Assembly (NCBI GenBank): GCA_020201445.1 | Contig: JAIVGU010000235.1 | Span: 1-5,463, forward strand | Length of the DNA: 5,463 bases | DNA from: Halobacteriales archaeon | GTDB taxonomy: Archaea > Thermoplasmatota > E2 > JACPAO01 > JAHFTW01 | Reading direction: 5' to 3' | Shown: piece by piece, positions 3,872-5,463 of the stretch | How the letters are laid out: each line of letters opens with the position of its first letter | Numbering within the stretch: position 1 is the first letter of the stretch | Notes under the pieces: model-generated | The model's database searches: none | What the model saw: only the letters and a program-made list of their open reading frames with translations | Told to the model about the DNA's origin: nothing | Program-made: the position numbers and the translations under genes

Positions 3872-5463
3872 GTGGCCCTGCAGGCCTACAACGTCCGCAC
3901 CCGCCGCAAGGAGCCGTTCGCCCCGCTCGACCCCGCCGGCCGCAAGGTGGGGCTCTACCTGTGCGGGCTGACGGTCTACGACCACGCCCACATCGGGCAC
4001 GGCCGCACCGCGGTGGCCTTCGAGGTGATCCGCCGCTGGCTGGAGCGGCACTACGACCTCACCTTCGTGCAGAACGTCACCGACGTGGACGACAAGATCA
4101 TCGCCCGCGCCAAGGAGCTGGGGGTCTCGCCGCGCGAGCACGCCGCCAAGTGGGACCAGGTCTGCCAGGAGGCGATGGGCCGGCTCGGCGTCCGCCCCCC
4201 GGACCAGGCGCCGCACGTCACCACCAGCATCCCCCACATCATCGGATTCACGCAGGCGATTGTCGCCAAGGGGTTCGCCTACACCACGCCGGAGGGCAAC
4301 GTCTACTTCGACGTCCCCCGCTACGACGAGGCGGCGCAGCGCCTGTTCCCCTCCTGCGCCTACGGCACCCTCTCCAACCGCGACTTCCGCGACCTGGAGT
4401 CCGGCACCCGCAAGGACGTCGAGGCCGACAAGCGCCACCCCGCCGACTTCGCGCTGTGGAAGGCGGCCAAGGCCGGCGACCACCCCGACGCCTCCTGGCC
4501 GAGCCCGTGGGGCCGCGGCCGCCCCGGCTGGCACATCGAGTGCAGCGTCATGGCCACCGAGGCGCTGGGCGAGCGCATCGACCTGCACGGCGGCGGCCAG
4601 GACCTCGTCTTCCCCCACCACGAGAACGAGATCGCCCAGAGCCAGGCCAAGACCGGCCACGCGCCCTTCGTCAACGCCTGGCTGCACACCGGCTTCCTCA
4701 ACGTCGAGGGCGAGAAGATGAGCAAGTCGCTGGGCAATTTCATCGTCCTCGCCGACCTTCTGGAGGAGATGGCGGGCCGCGGCGTGGACCCCGAGGCGCT
4801 GCGGTTCTACTTCCTCCAGACCCACTACCGCTCCAAGATCGACTACCAGCGCAGGGGATTGGACGAGGCGGGCAGCGCGCTGAAGGGGCTGCACCGCACC
4901 CGCAGCCTGCTGGCCGAGGCCGCCGCCGCTCCCGCCGCCGGCCGCGCCGCCAACGCGGACGCTGCCACGGCCCGGCTGCGCGAGGCGTTCGCGGCCGCCA
5001 TGGACGACGACTTCCACACCCCGACCGCCATCGCGGCGCTCTTCGAGTTCTGCCGCGCCGTCAACCCCGACGCCGAGGCGGGGCGGCTGGCGCCCGCGGC
5101 GGCCCGCACCGCGCTGGCGGCGCTGGAGGAGTGCGGCCGCGTCCTCACGCTGTTCGGCAAGCCGCCGCAGGCCATCGCGAAGGCCGGCCCCGACCCTGGG
5201 TTCGACCTCCTCCTGACGACCCCCAACGGCAAGCAGGTGGCATTCAAGGTCAAGAGCTTCCTCGGCGCTAAGGACCTGGCCCAGTCCAGGCGGCACCTGG
5301 AGGCCTACGTCAAGGAGGCGGCGGCCCGCGCCGGCGAGCCGGTCATCGCCCTCCTCGTCACCTTGCGCGAGGAGGCCCGCCAGGGCAAGCGGTGGGCCGA
5401 GAGCGACGCCCTCCGCGACGCCATCAAGGCCGCCGGCTACGCGGTGGAGGACACCCCCCAGGG
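3872..5463 (+). CDS. cysS: Cysteinyl-tRNA synthetase with an extra C-terminal segment (3' end cut off)
   Basis: This enzyme attaches cysteine to tRNA-Cys using ATP in the cytoplasm. About 530 residues are visible, and the frame reaches the family's closing motif VEDTPQG, so only a few codons are missing. Zinc ligands are Cys31 (CGLTVYD, where Leu replaces the usual Pro), Cys224 (HIECS), His249 and Glu253 (HHENEIAQS). The HIGH signature is at residues 40-43 and KMSKS at 282-286. NVTDVDDKII at 68-77 is also typical. A helical DALR-type region follows. Residues about 432-488 are extra compared with usual CysS, placed before the conserved REEARQGKRW-type end. GTG 3872 is chosen because family members start about 5 residues before the YN pair; in-frame ATG 3812 would add 20 residues without visible similarity. 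Neither has a good ribosome site. The gene is divergent from the lipoprotein gene. Confidence 0.95.
   Translation, partial: MALQAYNVRTRRKEPFAPLDPAGRKVGLYLCGLTVYDHAHIGHGRTAVAFEVIRRWLERHYDLTFVQNVTDVDDKIIARAKELGVSPREHAAKWDQVCQEAMGRLGVRPPDQAPHVTTSIPHIIGFTQAIVAKGFAYTTPEGNVYFDVPRYDEAAQRLFPSCAYGTLSNRDFRDLESGTRKDVEADKRHPADFALWKAAKAGDHPDASWPSPWGRGRPGWHIECSVMATEALGERIDLHGGGQDLVFPHHENEIAQSQAKTGHAPFVNAWLHTGFLNVEGEKMSKSLGNFIVLADLLEEMAGRGVDPEALRFYFLQTHYRSKIDYQRRGLDEAGSALKGLHRTRSLLAEAAAAPAAGRAANADAATARLREAFAAAMDDDFHTPTAIAALFEFCRAVNPDAEAGRLAPAAARTALAALEECGRVLTLFGKPPQAIAKAGPDPGFDLLLTTPNGKQVAFKVKSFLGAKDLAQSRRHLEAYVKEAAARAGEPVIALLVTLREEARQGKRWAESDALRDAIKAAGYAVEDTPQ

Noticed and set aside
3788..5296. A 502-codon open frame on the minus strand, antisense to cysS
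   Set aside because: It is a shadow of cysS, which has all catalytic and zinc motifs on the plus strand; the antisense product is Val/Gly/Ala-rich with no recognisable feature.

Overview
This is a GC-rich window with six protein genes on strictly alternating strands, so no two neighbours share an operon. In order they are: the start of a UbiE/MenG-type methyltransferase (-), the ATP-pyrophosphatase subunit of a split GMP synthetase (+), a multi-pass membrane protein of unknown function (-), an 89-residue protein of unknown function (+), a small predicted lipoprotein (-), and a nearly complete cysteinyl-tRNA synthetase (+) that runs off the right edge a few codons before its expected end.

The GMP synthetase is the best clue to the source. 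It lacks the N-terminal glutaminase domain of ordinary bacterial GuaA and has the size and layout of the archaeal two-subunit enzyme. With the high GC, weak or absent Shine-Dalgarno sites on most genes and a UbiE-type methyltransferase, a GC-rich archaeon is plausible, perhaps in or near Thermoplasmatota. That placement is inference. The lipobox protein and the bacterial-style CysS also fit a bacterium carrying the split guaA. The window shows housekeeping functions (quinone methylation, guanine nucleotide synthesis, Cys-tRNA charging) mixed with two envelope proteins of unknown role.

The spaces between genes are unusually structured. The 282-base gap before guaA holds a long near-perfect inverted repeat (405-475) and two smaller adjoining hairpins. 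The guaA/membrane-gene gap holds two diverged copies of a unit about 89 bases long, each with an 8-bp hairpin whose arms differ by compensating changes. The membrane-gene/small-gene gap holds an operator-like palindrome and a 14-base motif shared with the guaA leader. The small gene and the lipoprotein gene converge on a clean 7-bp hairpin. The lipoprotein/cysS gap holds another imperfect inverted repeat.

The most unusual signal is that the last codons of guaA recur, diverged mainly at third codon positions, at 1594-1626 and again at 2584-2634. The guaA 3' end is a known insertion hotspot for genomic islands, so these look like fossil attachment sites around about 1 kb of DNA carrying the membrane-protein gene. 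No integrase or other mobility gene is present in the window. No tRNA, rRNA, CRISPR array or insertion sequence was recognised.
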